A stretch of DNA of 64,000 nt from Cytobacillus oceanisediminis (GCF_007830235.1 NZ_VLKI01000004.1:248001-312000); one strand, 5' to 3'. Counted from the first letter of the stretch, positions 36,642 to 46,109 are shown. A program made the numbers and translations. The notes: generated by a model not told the origin, from the letters alone.

Positions 36642-36672
36642 CCCCAGGACAGTAACAAAGCCTCTGGGGCAG
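36642..36672 (-). terminator. Terminator of the YjcA-like gene
   Basis: CCCCAG (36642-36647) and CTGGGG (36664-36669), with extra pairs, form a stem; on the minus strand it is followed by a T-rich stretch. Confidence 0.5.
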
Positions 36673-36680
36673 TTTGCTTA

Positions 36681-37058
36681 CTAATTGGCTTTAAAAGTCT
36701 CTTTCTTGAGTTTATCAGCATATAATTCTGTCTTTTTAATATTAACGCCAACAAATGATTCCAGTATGGCTTGCCCGCCGGCAATAGCAAGAATAAAAAT
36801 TAGATACCTTCCCAATGACGGGAGAAGGATGTATAACGATCCGAGCAGGATAGCTGACCACATACCCGTGCACCAATAGCATGTCAGCAAATATCCGAAC
36901 ATCGACTTTGGTACTTTCTTAATTTGGTGGGAAGGTGATTCTCTTTTCACTAAAAAAAGGTTCCTAATGGGCTCTGTTATTTTATCGAAAACAATTAAAT
37001 GAGTTAAGCGGTAGCTTGCTAATATAATCATAATAAAAGTCATCCAGGATAATTCCAC
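36681..37058 (-). CDS. DUF1360 protein, YjcA-like sporulation protein
   Basis: A 125-residue membrane protein with the DUF1360 signature YLLTCYWCTGMWSA and the N-terminal SYRLTHLIVFDKITEPIR. B. subtilis YjcA, a sporulation protein, has the same plan. Two or three membrane helices are visible. Expressed alone. Confidence 0.75.
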   Translation of the reverse strand: MELSWMTFIMIILASYRLTHLIVFDKITEPIRNLFLVKRESPSHQIKKVPKSMFGYLLTCYWCTGMWSAILLGSLYILLPSLGRYLIFILAIAGGQAILESFVGVNIKKTELYADKLKKETFKAN

Positions 37059-37124
37059 AATATTCTCCTCCTTTTTGTAAGCTTAGTTTTACCGCAAAAA
37101 AGGAAAGTAAAGATATACATGGAT

Positions 37125-37143
37125 GTGTTCACGAAGTGTTCAC
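37125..37143 (-). promoter_or_regulatory. Direct repeat GTGTTCAC upstream of the YjcA-like gene
   Basis: GTGTTCAC occurs at 37125-37132 and 37136-37143 (11-bp period), 67 bp upstream of the start. The 11-bp spacing would put both copies on one face of DNA. The rest of the 37059-37438 gap contains an isolated hairpin (37181-37206) and no convincing gene. Confidence 0.4.
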
Positions 37144-37174
37144 AAATGGAATTAAAATGAATCCATAGACATAC

Positions 37175-37206
37175 AAAAAAACAGATCGGCTATATAGCTG
37201 ATCTGT
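37175..37206 (-). terminator. Isolated strong terminator on the minus strand
   Basis: ACAGATCGGC and GCTGATCTGT with loop TATATA, followed on the minus strand by seven T. No minus-strand gene ends here. Confidence 0.65.
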
Positions 37207-37400
37207 ACTTTGATTATTCCAGAAAAGTTTTCTGAAATTCCAGTGTGCGGGATGAGCACAACAAAAGAGGGGCCACACTTGGACGCTCCACTGAGGGTTG
37301 CGGATGTGATTGTAGAATCGAAGAAGGGAGTCAGTAAAATGCTGAAACTTCAATTGCTGTCATTCTCTTTATGCGGAAAAAATATTGAATAAAGATAAAT

Positions 37401-37436
37401 AAAACCTAATCCCAATTGGGACCAGGTTTTTTTCTT
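37401..37436. terminator. Terminator of the glutamate synthase-like gene
   Basis: AAACCTAATCCCAATTGGGACCAGGTTT folds into a stem with T runs on both strands. Confidence 0.75.
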
Positions 37437-37438
37437 CT

Positions 37439-39046
37439 TCAGCCTTCCTTTTGCATTTGTGTTCTTTTTGCTGCCTGCAGAATTTCCTCGAGTGGAGAGA
37501 CTCTGCCAAATTTATCTTTATGAACAATATGCTTCCTTTCGAATAAGGTAGGGTTCTCAATTCCGGCAGCAGCGGCAAGATTGTAAAGTCCTTCCCTTAG
37601 AGAGATAACGTAGTTGCAGACTCTATAATGTTTTTCCTCAACAATCAATCCGTCCTGGAGCTTCTTGTCGGTTGTAGCTACTCCTGCAGGACAGTGATTT
37701 GTATGGCAAACCTGCGCCATGATGCAGCCAACGCTGATCATAAAGCCTCGGGCGATATTGACGAGGTCTGCGCCCATTGCAAGAGCGATCGCAATTTTAT
37801 CAGGTGTAATTAGTTTTCCGGAGGCGATGATTTTTACACGGTCTCGAACTTCATACTGTCTCAACATTTCGTCTACCACAGTCAGAGCGGATTGGATTGG
37901 AAGACCAACACTGTCAGCGAGCTCCTGATAGGTTGCACCTGTACCGCCTTCACCTCCATCGACTGTAATAAAATCAGGGCCTATGCCGCTTTCCTTCATA
38001 TATGAAATCATCCTTTCGAGGGCATCAAGGTCACCGACTACGATCTTCATTCCAACCGGCTTGCCGCCAACACTACGCAGTTCTTCAATAAAATCAAACA
38101 TGGAAGGGGCATCATCAAATTCATAGAAACGGTTTGGACTGTTAATCGTTTTTCCGACTTCAACAAGGCGAATACTGGCAATCTCTTCTGTAACCTTTTC
38201 GCCTTCAACATGACCCCCGCGGGTTTTTGCACCCTGGGCGAGCTTTAATTCAAAAGCTTTAACCTCAGGGATTTCACTTTTCTTTTTAAATTCCTCCCAT
38301 GAAAATTCTCCGTTTGGTTTTCGTACGCCAAACATGTCCGGCCCAATTTGCATAATGATATCCGGGCTTCCTGCCAAATGATATTGGGAAAGACCGCCTT
38401 CACCGGTGTTCATCCAAGTGCCGCCAGCTAGGCCAAGACCTTTTGACAAGGCAGTGATGGCTTTTTCGCCAAGGGAACCATAGCTCATGGCCGATTGTCC
38501 GACAAGCCCCTTGACTCTGAATGGATGTCTGCAGGTGATTTCACCCAGGACGACAGCATCTTCATCACGCAAATAAAAGGGATCTGCCAGTTTTTCTTCA
38601 CTATGTTCCTTTCTTGAAAACAAGTTGTTACCATCAACTTTATAAACACGTGTTTTAATTTTATTGGTGTTATCAACCTTCATTTCATCGACCAGCTTTG
38701 GAAACAATGTATTCCGAATATAAAAGCCTTCATCATCAAAATCCCTTATTGATCCAAACCCTATTAGTCTTTCTTTATACTTTCCCGCTTTCACGACGTC
38801 CTGATACTCTTTCCTGGAGAAAGGCTTGCCTTCTGTATCGTTATTAAACAAATATTGCCTTAATTCAGGCCCGATTTTTTCTGTTATATACCGTACCTTC
38901 CCGATAACCGGAAAGTTTCTGAGTATGGAATGCTGTTTTTGCCTGTCATCTTTTATATACCAATAGATAAAAAGGAAGACTGGTATTAAAATGACAAGTG
39001 CAATAAATATAAATAGTGCAATAACTAGATAATCTGTTAAGCTCAT
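37439..39046 (-). CDS. FMN-binding glutamate synthase-like protein (YerD-like)
   Basis: A 535-residue protein with an N-terminal membrane helix (about 7-30) and a glutamate synthase central-domain fold: MSYGSLGEKAITALSKG, GEGGLSQYH, KLAQGAKTRGGHV, DGGEGGTGATY, IARGFMISVGCIMAQVCHTNHCPAGVATTD with the Cys cluster. It lacks the amidotransferase domain, so it is not a full GOGAT. In B. subtilis YerD is such a protein, of unknown role. GAAGGAGG precedes the ATG. Confidence 0.85.
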   Translation of the reverse strand: MSLTDYLVIALFIFIALVILIPVFLFIYWYIKDDRQKQHSILRNFPVIGKVRYITEKIGPELRQYLFNNDTEGKPFSRKEYQDVVKAGKYKERLIGFGSIRDFDDEGFYIRNTLFPKLVDEMKVDNTNKIKTRVYKVDGNNLFSRKEHSEEKLADPFYLRDEDAVVLGEITCRHPFRVKGLVGQSAMSYGSLGEKAITALSKGLGLAGGTWMNTGEGGLSQYHLAGSPDIIMQIGPDMFGVRKPNGEFSWEEFKKKSEIPEVKAFELKLAQGAKTRGGHVEGEKVTEEIASIRLVEVGKTINSPNRFYEFDDAPSMFDFIEELRSVGGKPVGMKIVVGDLDALERMISYMKESGIGPDFITVDGGEGGTGATYQELADSVGLPIQSALTVVDEMLRQYEVRDRVKIIASGKLITPDKIAIALAMGADLVNIARGFMISVGCIMAQVCHTNHCPAGVATTDKKLQDGLIVEEKHYRVCNYVISLREGLYNLAAAAGIENPTLFERKHIVHKDKFGRVSPLEEILQAAKRTQMQKEG

Positions 39047-39061
39047 ATGGTCCTCCTTCGA

Positions 39062-39691
39062 TTAAAATAAGTTTAGTGCGTCATGGATAGGGGTGTCACC
39101 TGAGGATACTTCTATCGTTTTATTAAAAACTGCTTCGTGTTCCAAAGATTCAACAAGAACTGCTGCTGCATCCTCACGGGGGATTTCTGCTGACCTATCA
39201 TGTATTTTATTGGTTGCCTTTACCATTTCGGTCCCTGGTTTATCTGTTAATTGGCCAGGTCGTACGACTGTATAAATAAAATTGGCACCCTTTAGCATAT
39301 CCTCAGGCAAATCTTTGGCAGCGATCGTCCGGGATTGGTCGTTCTCTCTCTCTTCAGCTTTAACTGCGCTCATCATCACAAATCGCTTCACACCTGATTT
39401 GTGTGCTAATTGGATCGTATCTGAAACAGATTGGTGGTCAACCATGACGGTTTTGCTTGTGTGCTTTTTCGGATTGACACCTGTTAAGTAAATGACAGCA
39501 TCTGATGACTGAAGCTGGGATAAAAGATTTTGTTCGTCATATACCACTGCATTAGCCGCACCAATCTTTTTTAAATCTTCAATTTGATTTTCATTGGCTA
39601 CAACTGCAAGAGATTCTATGTTTTTCTCTGCCAGCTTCCTGACTACATGCTCGCCAACATCTCCGTTGGCACCGATAACGACCACTTTCAT
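39062..39691 (-). CDS. NAD(P)-binding (NmrA/SDR-like) protein
   Basis: A 209-residue Rossmann protein (VVVIGANGDVGEHVV at the N-terminus; VIYLTGVNP; KRFVMMSAVKAEE; YTVVRPGQLTD) of the atypical short-chain group that includes YwnB/YhfK. It may reduce a quinone or sense NADPH. The ATG at 39691 follows a perfect AAAGGAGG. Confidence 0.8.
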   Translation of the reverse strand: MKVVVIGANGDVGEHVVRKLAEKNIESLAVVANENQIEDLKKIGAANAVVYDEQNLLSQLQSSDAVIYLTGVNPKKHTSKTVMVDHQSVSDTIQLAHKSGVKRFVMMSAVKAEERENDQSRTIAAKDLPEDMLKGANFIYTVVRPGQLTDKPGTEMVKATNKIHDRSAEIPREDAAAVLVESLEHEAVFNKTIEVSSGDTPIHDALNLF

Positions 39692-39760
39692 GTAAACGCC
39701 TCCTTTTCTACCCTTTTTCCACAAGGGGTTATTTTAAAACCAAAAGGGCTAAAACAAAAA

Positions 39761-39790
39761 AACGCAGCCCCATTTGGAGCTGCGCTATGC
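39761..39790 (-). terminator. Isolated terminator on the minus strand
   Basis: AACGCAGC...GCTGCGC stem; on the minus strand a run of seven T follows. No intact gene ends here; a short degraded frame (39798-39893) does. Confidence 0.6.
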
Positions 39791-39797
39791 CTTTTTT

Positions 39798-39893
39798 CTA
39801 TTCCATTTCATTATTAAGCATGGTTAATTTATCAGCAGACGATTCAACTTGTTCAAACGAATCCCTGAACTTGCTGATAATATAAGTATTTTT
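39798..39893 (-). pseudogene. Possible gene remnant
   Basis: An open frame of about 31 codons ends at a stop 8 bp before the isolated terminator. Its translation (IISKFRDSFEQVESSADKL...) is protein-like and helical, but no ATG, GTG or TTG with an RBS precedes it, and an in-frame stop lies just upstream. It could be the 3' end of a decayed gene. Confidence 0.25.
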
Positions 39894-40031
39894 TTATAAT
39901 AATTCCACAATTTTTGATCCTGAAAAGAACGGAAAAAAGCTATTAATAATTTGGATTTTGTAAAGATTTTACGCTTGATTCAGTCCTCATTGGGAATGGT
40001 AATAGAAGAAAGAATTATAGGAGGAATTGCG

Positions 40032-40544
40032 GTGTTGAGCGATAAACTAATCAAAGAATTAAACAGCCAAATGAATTATGAGTATTATTCAGCGCATGCT
40101 TATTTAGCTATGGCAGCCTATTGTTCCGCTGAAAACCTGGATGGGTTTGCAAACTTTTTCTTAGTCCAGGCAGAAGAAGAACGTTTCCATGCCATGAAGT
40201 TTTACAATTTCTTAAATGATATTGGGGCACGGGTGACCGTTGAAGGGTTTCCGCCTGTCAATAATGACTTTAACTCTGTCCTGGATGTGTTTGAAAAAGG
40301 GCTGGCTCATGAAAAGGAAGTAACCAGCCGAATTTACAACTTGTCAGATCTCGCCCTTGATGAGCGGGAGCATGCGACCATGACCTTTTTAAAATGGTTC
40401 ATTGAAGAGCAGGTCGAGGAAGAAGCCTTATTTGATAGCTTGATTCAGAAGCTAAAACGGATTGATGATGACAGCAATGCATTTTTTATGCTTGAAAATG
40501 AACTGGCAAAAAGGACATTTACTCCTGGAGGGGAGTACTTATAG
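40032..40544 (+). CDS. Ferritin (FtnA-like)
   Basis: A 170-residue non-haem ferritin. The ferroxidase-site residues of E. coli FtnA are at the same positions: E17, E50, H53, E94, Q127, E130. It stores iron in a 24-mer shell. The start is GTG 40032 with TAGGAGG upstream at 7 bases, giving MLSDKL as in other Bacillus ferritins; the in-frame ATG at 39951 is too far upstream. A strong hairpin follows. Confidence 0.92.
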   Translation: MLSDKLIKELNSQMNYEYYSAHAYLAMAAYCSAENLDGFANFFLVQAEEERFHAMKFYNFLNDIGARVTVEGFPPVNNDFNSVLDVFEKGLAHEKEVTSRIYNLSDLALDEREHATMTFLKWFIEEQVEEEALFDSLIQKLKRIDDDSNAFFMLENELAKRTFTPGGEYL

Positions 40545-40564
40545 GTAATGGCAAAAGAAGAAAA

Positions 40565-40595
40565 AGCCTCATCCACGGTGGATGAGGCTACTTTA
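40565..40595. terminator. Hairpin between convergent ferritin and YitT genes
   Basis: AGCCTCATCCAC and GTGGATGAGGCT, nearly perfect palindrome, with A-rich and moderately T-rich flanks. Confidence 0.75.
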
Positions 40596-40600
40596 TATAG

Positions 40601-41449
40601 TCAAGCTAATCGTTTGAAGTTTTGTCCGAGAATTTCATTCATAGTATGGACGGTGATAAATGCTTTATTATCAACCTGTGTGATGTAGCCTTTCAGCCTT
40701 GTAAAATCTTTGCGGCCAAGGATGGTCGTAATCACTTCTTTTTGGTCTGAGGTAAAGGCTCCAGTAGCAATATGGATGGTTGCACCTTTGCCTAACTCAT
40801 GGACAATATAGGTTTTAATTTCATCGCTGTGGCGGCTGATGATGACGATTTCTTTATTTGAATTAAATTCCTGAAGTGCATAATCAATGACAAATCCATT
40901 TATGATGACACCAAAGAACGCATACAAGCCGACTTGCGGCCCGAATAGGATGGCGGAGGATAGAGCAATCGATAAATCCGCCAGCAGCACCCCCCGGCCT
41001 ACTTCAATGTTTAAGTATTTATTAAAAATCATAGCGATAATGTCAGTTCCGCCGGTGGATGCCTGCTGATTAAAGACAATTGCCATCCCAGTTGCGGCGA
41101 TGCATTGGCCGATAATCAGCTGTATAAGAATATCATCGCTAAGCGGCTGGCTGATTGGGGCAAATTTTTCTAGCACCCATACATAAAATGACAGGGCAAA
41201 GCTTGCATAAATGGTCTTAGCACCAAAGCCTGAGCCGAGAAAAATAAATCCGACCAAAAAAAGTACGATATTGACAAGAATCATGAAAGTTCCGATTGAG
41301 AGCCCTGGGAACAAATCATTCATGATAATCGACAATCCACTGACTCCTCCTGTTGCTAAATTATTGGGAGACAAGAAAAAGTGGACATTTATTGAAACAA
41401 GGAATGCTCCTAGATTTATCAATAAAAAGGAAAGTATTTTTTGTCGCAT
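40601..41449 (-). CDS. YitT-family membrane protein (DUF2179 C-terminal domain)
   Basis: A 282-residue protein with five to six membrane helices (LLINLGAFLVSINVHFFLSPNNLATGGVSGLS; ASTGGTDIIAMI) and a C-terminal DUF2179 domain (about 215-280). The function is not known. The ATG at 41449 follows AAAGGAGGTTG; upstream ATGs in the same frame have no RBS. Confidence 0.88.
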   Translation of the reverse strand: MRQKILSFLLINLGAFLVSINVHFFLSPNNLATGGVSGLSIIMNDLFPGLSIGTFMILVNIVLFLVGFIFLGSGFGAKTIYASFALSFYVWVLEKFAPISQPLSDDILIQLIIGQCIAATGMAIVFNQQASTGGTDIIAMIFNKYLNIEVGRGVLLADLSIALSSAILFGPQVGLYAFFGVIINGFVIDYALQEFNSNKEIVIISRHSDEIKTYIVHELGKGATIHIATGAFTSDQKEVITTILGRKDFTRLKGYITQVDNKAFITVHTMNEILGQNFKRLA

Positions 41450-41690
41450 CGCCGCAACCTCCTTTTTTAACATTTTTTTCGCTTTCCGTAAAAAGTGGAA
41501 CAACGGGATTATAAAGCCCATAAAGACCCTTTGTAAAGGGAACTCGGCCAAAAAAATAAGGTTTAATAATTATGACAATTGGAAGGGTTTGCAATAAAGG
41601 TGTGTAATTATCCATTTGCTCTCATTTTTTATATAATAGAATGTAGACTAACCCGCCATAGTGAAGTGCAATGAAAGGAAGTAAGAAATC

Positions 41691-41876
41691 TTGAAAAATA
41701 GAAAACTTATAGTGATTCCCATCATGATTCTTGTAGCAGCTGCCGCTATGTGGATGCTTAACAAGGATTATCAGCAAATAGACATGTCAATCAGAATGTT
41801 AATAGCAGCCGGTGCAGCGCTCTTATCCGGTGCCATTTCGTATTTTCTGTTCAAGCCTGAAAAAGAAGAAAATTAA
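41691..41876 (+). CDS. Small two-helix membrane protein (unknown)
   Basis: A 61-residue protein with two hydrophobic helices (6-23 and 33-54) and a charged tail (KPEKEEN). TTG start at 41691 after GAAAGGAAG. A strong terminator follows it directly, which supports a real gene. No family recognised. Confidence 0.65.
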   Translation: MKNRKLIVIPIMILVAAAAMWMLNKDYQQIDMSIRMLIAAGAALLSGAISYFLFKPEKEEN

Positions 41877-41909
41877 AATGCCTGATCCCCGGACAGGCAT
41901 TTTTTTTGG
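41876..41909 (+). terminator. Terminator of the small membrane protein gene
   Basis: AAATGCCTG...CAGGCATTT followed by T7. From 41910 to 42190 (about 280 bp) no gene, repeat or regulator site was recognised. Confidence 0.9.
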
Positions 41910-42192
41910 AACTTTTATGCTGCGGAATGTATTTAAAATAGGTGGAGTTGCCGAGATGTTAAAATAAAGATGAATGACCAAAATGCAAAAGTACAGAATT
42001 CGCAGAAGGACGCCATAGACGCTTCATGAAGCCGATACTCAGAGGACAGAGGAAAAAGAGGTCGTCATAACTCTCCATAATTTTCAGTTTCTTGGTGGAA
42101 AATTATCTAAAGAAAAGTAAATACCAGCAAAGTTTCCATTGAAATTCCCAATTAAAGCAAAATAAAAGCAGACTCCATTCAAGGAATCAGCT

Positions 42193-43422
42193 TTATTTTT
42201 TACGCTTCAGCAACTGTAAATCGATATATAGCTGGCATCTTGTATTAAAATCGTCAAAATCGATGGAAGTTAAATCTGTAATTTGCTTCATCCGGTATTT
42301 TAACGTGTTTGAGTGAATGAAGAGCTGTTCTGCTGTAGGCTTGAGACGGCAGTTATTTAATAAATAAACCTCAAGTGTTTTCAGTAAATTGGTCTGGCTT
42401 TCATGGTCTTTTTTCTGCAGCTTCAAAAGGTCTTCATTAACGTAATTCGTCTTGCTGTTATGCTGTGCAATGGGCTCCAAATACCGGAAGACCCACAGTT
42501 TCTTATATTCATATGGCAATTCTTCAGGCGAGCCGATAAATTTGGCGGCTTTAATGACCTCCTGCGCCTCTGCATAGCTTTTCCGCAGTTTAAGGATGGA
42601 GGTATATTCACCGCCGATTCCCGCATACACTGCTTGCTGCTTAAATTGGCTAAGGACTGTGTTGGTTAATTCATGTGCATCTTCTGAAAGGCTGCCTGGC
42701 GCTGGAGAGCTGCTGCCAATCATCACAATAATCTCCAGTTGGTTTGTAAAAATGTGAGCCGGATGGCTGAGTGCGTTCGCAAACAGGCGCACTGTTTCGG
42801 TCAGCTCGGCAAAAATTTCTTCATCTGCCCTGGCGACTGTAAATACATTTATGATGAATGCCTCCGGAAGGATGATTTTCACATTGGCTGCTTCCCATTT
42901 GATTTGGTCTTCCGTTTGGTATGTCCGGTCTATGATCTTTCTGTAAAATTGATGTTTCTCCTCATCTTTGCGCAGCTTTAGTAAGTTTTTCTGGTAAAGA
43001 AGCTTGCCAATATGAAAAGAGATTTCAAGCAAAAACTTCATTTCATTATCCGATAGCAATCCATCCGTTTCTTGAACCCAAATATAACCCAAAATCTGAT
43101 CCTTGTATTTAGCGCTAACGACCACACGCTGGTTAAGCCCGATATCTTCCATCCTTTTAATGCGGAATGGCTCAGGAATGGTTTTCAGCTGATCGACAAT
43201 GCCTTCATCCATAAACTTTTCTAAAATGGGAATAGGCCATCTTTTAGAAAAAATCGTCTGCTGATTGGCCAGATCAAAATGCTCAATATAATATGAACTG
43301 TAGGCCAGCAGCGAAAACTGCTCATCCTCGATGACGACAGGCTTCTTTAAAAAGGTACTGACCAATTCCGTTATTTCGTCTATATCTGATATATTAAGAA
43401 TCTTCTCCAGCGGCTGGCTCAT
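42193..43422 (-). CDS. putR: PutR, PucR-family regulator of proline utilisation
   Basis: A 409-residue regulator with a C-terminal PucR-type HTH (about 340-405, LKTLEVYLLNNCRLKPTAEQLFIHSNTLKYRMKQI) and a middle GGDEF-like region. It lies beside putP and putB, like PutR in B. subtilis, which activates the put genes when proline is present. The start ATG has no strong alternative. Confidence 0.82.
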   Translation of the reverse strand: MSQPLEKILNISDIDEITELVSTFLKKPVVIEDEQFSLLAYSSYYIEHFDLANQQTIFSKRWPIPILEKFMDEGIVDQLKTIPEPFRIKRMEDIGLNQRVVVSAKYKDQILGYIWVQETDGLLSDNEMKFLLEISFHIGKLLYQKNLLKLRKDEEKHQFYRKIIDRTYQTEDQIKWEAANVKIILPEAFIINVFTVARADEEIFAELTETVRLFANALSHPAHIFTNQLEIIVMIGSSSPAPGSLSEDAHELTNTVLSQFKQQAVYAGIGGEYTSILKLRKSYAEAQEVIKAAKFIGSPEELPYEYKKLWVFRYLEPIAQHNSKTNYVNEDLLKLQKKDHESQTNLLKTLEVYLLNNCRLKPTAEQLFIHSNTLKYRMKQITDLTSIDFDDFNTRCQLYIDLQLLKRKK

Positions 43423-43502
43423 TCGGCTACCTCCTAAGTGTTGCTGTTTTTATTATAGAGAAAATCAGTACCAGGTACCACCCGAATAATGTCGAAAATA
43501 AA

Positions 43503-43533
43503 AGGACCGGGCCGTTCTGGCCCAGTCCTAGCA
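43503..43533 (-). terminator. Terminator of putP
   Basis: AGGACTGGGCC and GGCCCGGTCCT on the minus strand, followed by TTTTATTTT. Confidence 0.9.
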
Positions 43534-43540
43534 TGAAAGG

Positions 43541-45004
43541 TTATTTAAATGATTTCTCAAAGTCGTCGAATTGTTTTTCTATTTCTGTTGAAGGTTTTGC
43601 TGTTAGAAGGCTTACCACTATGATCGCAATGAGGCTGGCAGCAAAGCCCGGAATCATTTCATAAAGGATTCCGGATAAGCCTGCGCTTGACCAAATTATA
43701 ACGGTGCATGCCCCAACAACCATTCCTGCTAAAGCTCCCCATCTTGTCATGCGCTTCCAGTAAAGGCTAAGAATGATTAGCGGTCCGAAAGAGGCTCCGA
43801 ATCCTGCCCATGCATAGCCTACTAGGTTAAGAATCGTTTCGTTCTTCTCCCATGAAATAACCAATGCTACGATCGATACAAGCAATACAGATAGTCTCCC
43901 AATCGTGACAAGCTCTTTGTCTGATGCTGAACGGCGGAAGAACGTTTTGTACAAGTCCTCCGTCAGTGAACTCGAAGTCACAAGCAGCTGGGAAGAAATC
44001 GTGCTCATGATAGCAGCAAGGATCGCTGCTATTAAGAATCCAGTAATAATCGGATGGAATAGGACATCTCCCAATAAGATGAAAATGGTTTCTGAATCCT
44101 CAAGGTTTATCCCGGTATCCGCAACATAGGCAATGCCGATAAAACCTGTCAGCATTGCGCCAATGCTTGCGAAAATCATCCAGCCCATCCCGATGCGGGT
44201 GGCTTTTTTGATTTCTTTTACAGAACTGATTGCCATAAAGCGGACAATAATATGCGGCTGTCCAAAGTAGCCAAGACCCCAGGCAAACAAGGAGATGATG
44301 CCAAGCAGGCTTGTCCCAGTGAAGATATCAAGAAGTGCCGGATCAATAGATCTGGCTGTATCAATAGCCGGACCGAATCCGCCTACATGGAACAATGTTA
44401 CTAATGGTACGAGAATCAGTGCAATAAACATGATCAAACCTTGAACAAAGTCTGTCCAGCTAACCGCAAGGAATCCGCCAAACAGAGTATAAGCAACAAC
44501 TACACCGGTGATAATCCATAAACCTGTGTGATACTCTAGACCAAATGTGCTTTGAAATAATACGCCTCCGGAAACCATGCCTGATGAAACATAGAATGTG
44601 AAGAAAATCATAATAACTAATCCTGAAATCAGGCGAAGGATCTTGGATGTATCGCCGAAACGGTTTTCCAAATACCCAGGAATGGTGATTGAATCATTAG
44701 CTACTTCAGTATAAGTGCGCAGCCTCGGAGCAACATACAGCCAGTTAGCCCATGCTCCGAGCGTTAATCCGATAACAATCCAGGATGCACTTAAGCCTGT
44801 GGCATACATGGCACCTGGAAGCCCCATTAGCAGCCAGCCGCTCATATCGGATGCACCAGCACTTAAAGTGGTAACGGCAGGACCAAGTGTTCTTCCGCCA
44901 AGCATGTAGTCTGATAGATTGGACGTTCGTTTATAGGCGTAATAGCCAATCCAAAGCATCCCGATCATATAGATGGTAATGGATATTAGCAATGCATAAT
45001 CCAT
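43541..45004 (-). CDS. putP: PutP sodium/proline symporter
   Basis: A 487-residue SSS-family transporter with about 13 membrane helices, near-identical in pattern to PutP: SDYMLGGRTLGPAVTTLSAGASDMSGWLLMGLPG, GGFLAVSWTDFVQG, and the region GYFGQPHIIVRFMAI. ATG 45004 follows AAAGGGGG. Imports proline with sodium. Confidence 0.92.
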   Translation of the reverse strand: MDYALLISITIYMIGMLWIGYYAYKRTSNLSDYMLGGRTLGPAVTTLSAGASDMSGWLLMGLPGAMYATGLSASWIVIGLTLGAWANWLYVAPRLRTYTEVANDSITIPGYLENRFGDTSKILRLISGLVIMIFFTFYVSSGMVSGGVLFQSTFGLEYHTGLWIITGVVVAYTLFGGFLAVSWTDFVQGLIMFIALILVPLVTLFHVGGFGPAIDTARSIDPALLDIFTGTSLLGIISLFAWGLGYFGQPHIIVRFMAISSVKEIKKATRIGMGWMIFASIGAMLTGFIGIAYVADTGINLEDSETIFILLGDVLFHPIITGFLIAAILAAIMSTISSQLLVTSSSLTEDLYKTFFRRSASDKELVTIGRLSVLLVSIVALVISWEKNETILNLVGYAWAGFGASFGPLIILSLYWKRMTRWGALAGMVVGACTVIIWSSAGLSGILYEMIPGFAASLIAIIVVSLLTAKPSTEIEKQFDDFEKSFK

Positions 45005-45191
45005 ACATAAACCCCCTTTGATATAGTGTTTTTTAATTTTGTAAATATTTAGATAAAATAAGCTGTGAGAAAGCGTGCTGCCTTGCTTTCTCATTACTTA
45101 GGAAATCTTCCATTTGTATGTGCAAAAATAATATTTTGTTTTTATTATAGCCGGATTTTAATATTTTGAAAGAAAAATAATTTTTAGTGTA

Positions 45192-46109
45192 TTATCCTTT
45201 GAAAATACCTTTAAAAGCAAAGGCAATATTCGCGGGGCGTTCAGCCATCCGTCTCATGAAATAGCCGTACCAGTCCATTCCATAAGGTACATAAACACGC
45301 ATTCTGTAGCCTTGCTTCGCGAGTTCCAGCTGTGTTTTGTTTCTCATGCCGTAAAGCATTTGGAATTCAAAGCGATCGTTTGGAATGTTATGCTTCTTTG
45401 CTAACTCTTTTGTATACTCGATGATTTGGTCGTCATGGGAAGCTATCGCCGTATAATTTCCATTCAGCAGACTTTGTTCAATCAGCTTTTTATAGTTCTC
45501 GTCCACATCCTTTTTTTCAGGGAAGGCGTGTTCAGGTGACTCTTTGTAAGCTCCCTTTACAAGCCGCAAAAAAGGCTGATACTTGCCAAGATCCTGCAAG
45601 TCTTTTTCAGTGCGATATAAGTAGGCCTGAAGAACCGTACTAACACAGCTGTATTTCTCTTTAAACTGCTTAAACAAGTCTATAGTTGCCTGGCAGCGGG
45701 GAACGTCCTCCATATCAATTGTAACCATAATGTTGTGCTTTTCAGCTGTATCCAGAATCCTAGTCATATTTGTTACGACAAGATCATGATCAATATCCAG
45801 GCCAAGGGAAGTCATTTTAAGGGATACTTGCGAATCCAAACCTTCTCTGCTGATCATCTCAATAGTCGAGATACATTCCTCTGTCCGTTCATTCGCCACC
45901 TCAACCGAATCAACGAATTCACCCAAATGGTCAACAGTTACAGAAAGTCCTTGATTATTCAAGTCTCTTATAAAGCGCACGCTGCTTTTAAAATCCACAC
46001 CGCCAATTAATTTTCCTGCTGCAAAACTTCCGCCTTTGTTTTGGGCAATTTTGTTTAAAAATCCATTTTTAGATAAGTAAAGGAAAAAGTCCCTTGTAAT
46101 CGCTTCCAT
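45192..46109 (-). CDS. putB: PutB proline dehydrogenase
   Basis: A 305-residue FAD-dependent proline dehydrogenase, converting proline to delta-1-pyrroline-5-carboxylate. TIM-barrel motifs: LRLVKGAYKE, QMLYGMRNKTQ and YVPYGMDWYGYFMRRMAERP at the C-terminus. TGGAGGTGC precedes the ATG. The gene for the next step (putC, P5C dehydrogenase), which lies between putB and putP in B. subtilis, is absent here. Confidence 0.92.
   Translation of the reverse strand: MEAITRDFFLYLSKNGFLNKIAQNKGGSFAAGKLIGGVDFKSSVRFIRDLNNQGLSVTVDHLGEFVDSVEVANERTEECISTIEMISREGLDSQVSLKMTSLGLDIDHDLVVTNMTRILDTAEKHNIMVTIDMEDVPRCQATIDLFKQFKEKYSCVSTVLQAYLYRTEKDLQDLGKYQPFLRLVKGAYKESPEHAFPEKKDVDENYKKLIEQSLLNGNYTAIASHDDQIIEYTKELAKKHNIPNDRFEFQMLYGMRNKTQLELAKQGYRMRVYVPYGMDWYGYFMRRMAERPANIAFAFKGIFKG

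Noticed and set aside
37210-37392. Forward open frame of 60 codons before a terminator
   Set aside because: TTG start without a good RBS and no recognisable family. The terminator is explained by the glutamate synthase-like gene on the other strand.
41910-42190. Possible small RNA or att site between the small membrane protein and putR
   Set aside because: The GC-richer stretch around 41995-42070 has no inverted repeats, promoter or terminator that I can support.
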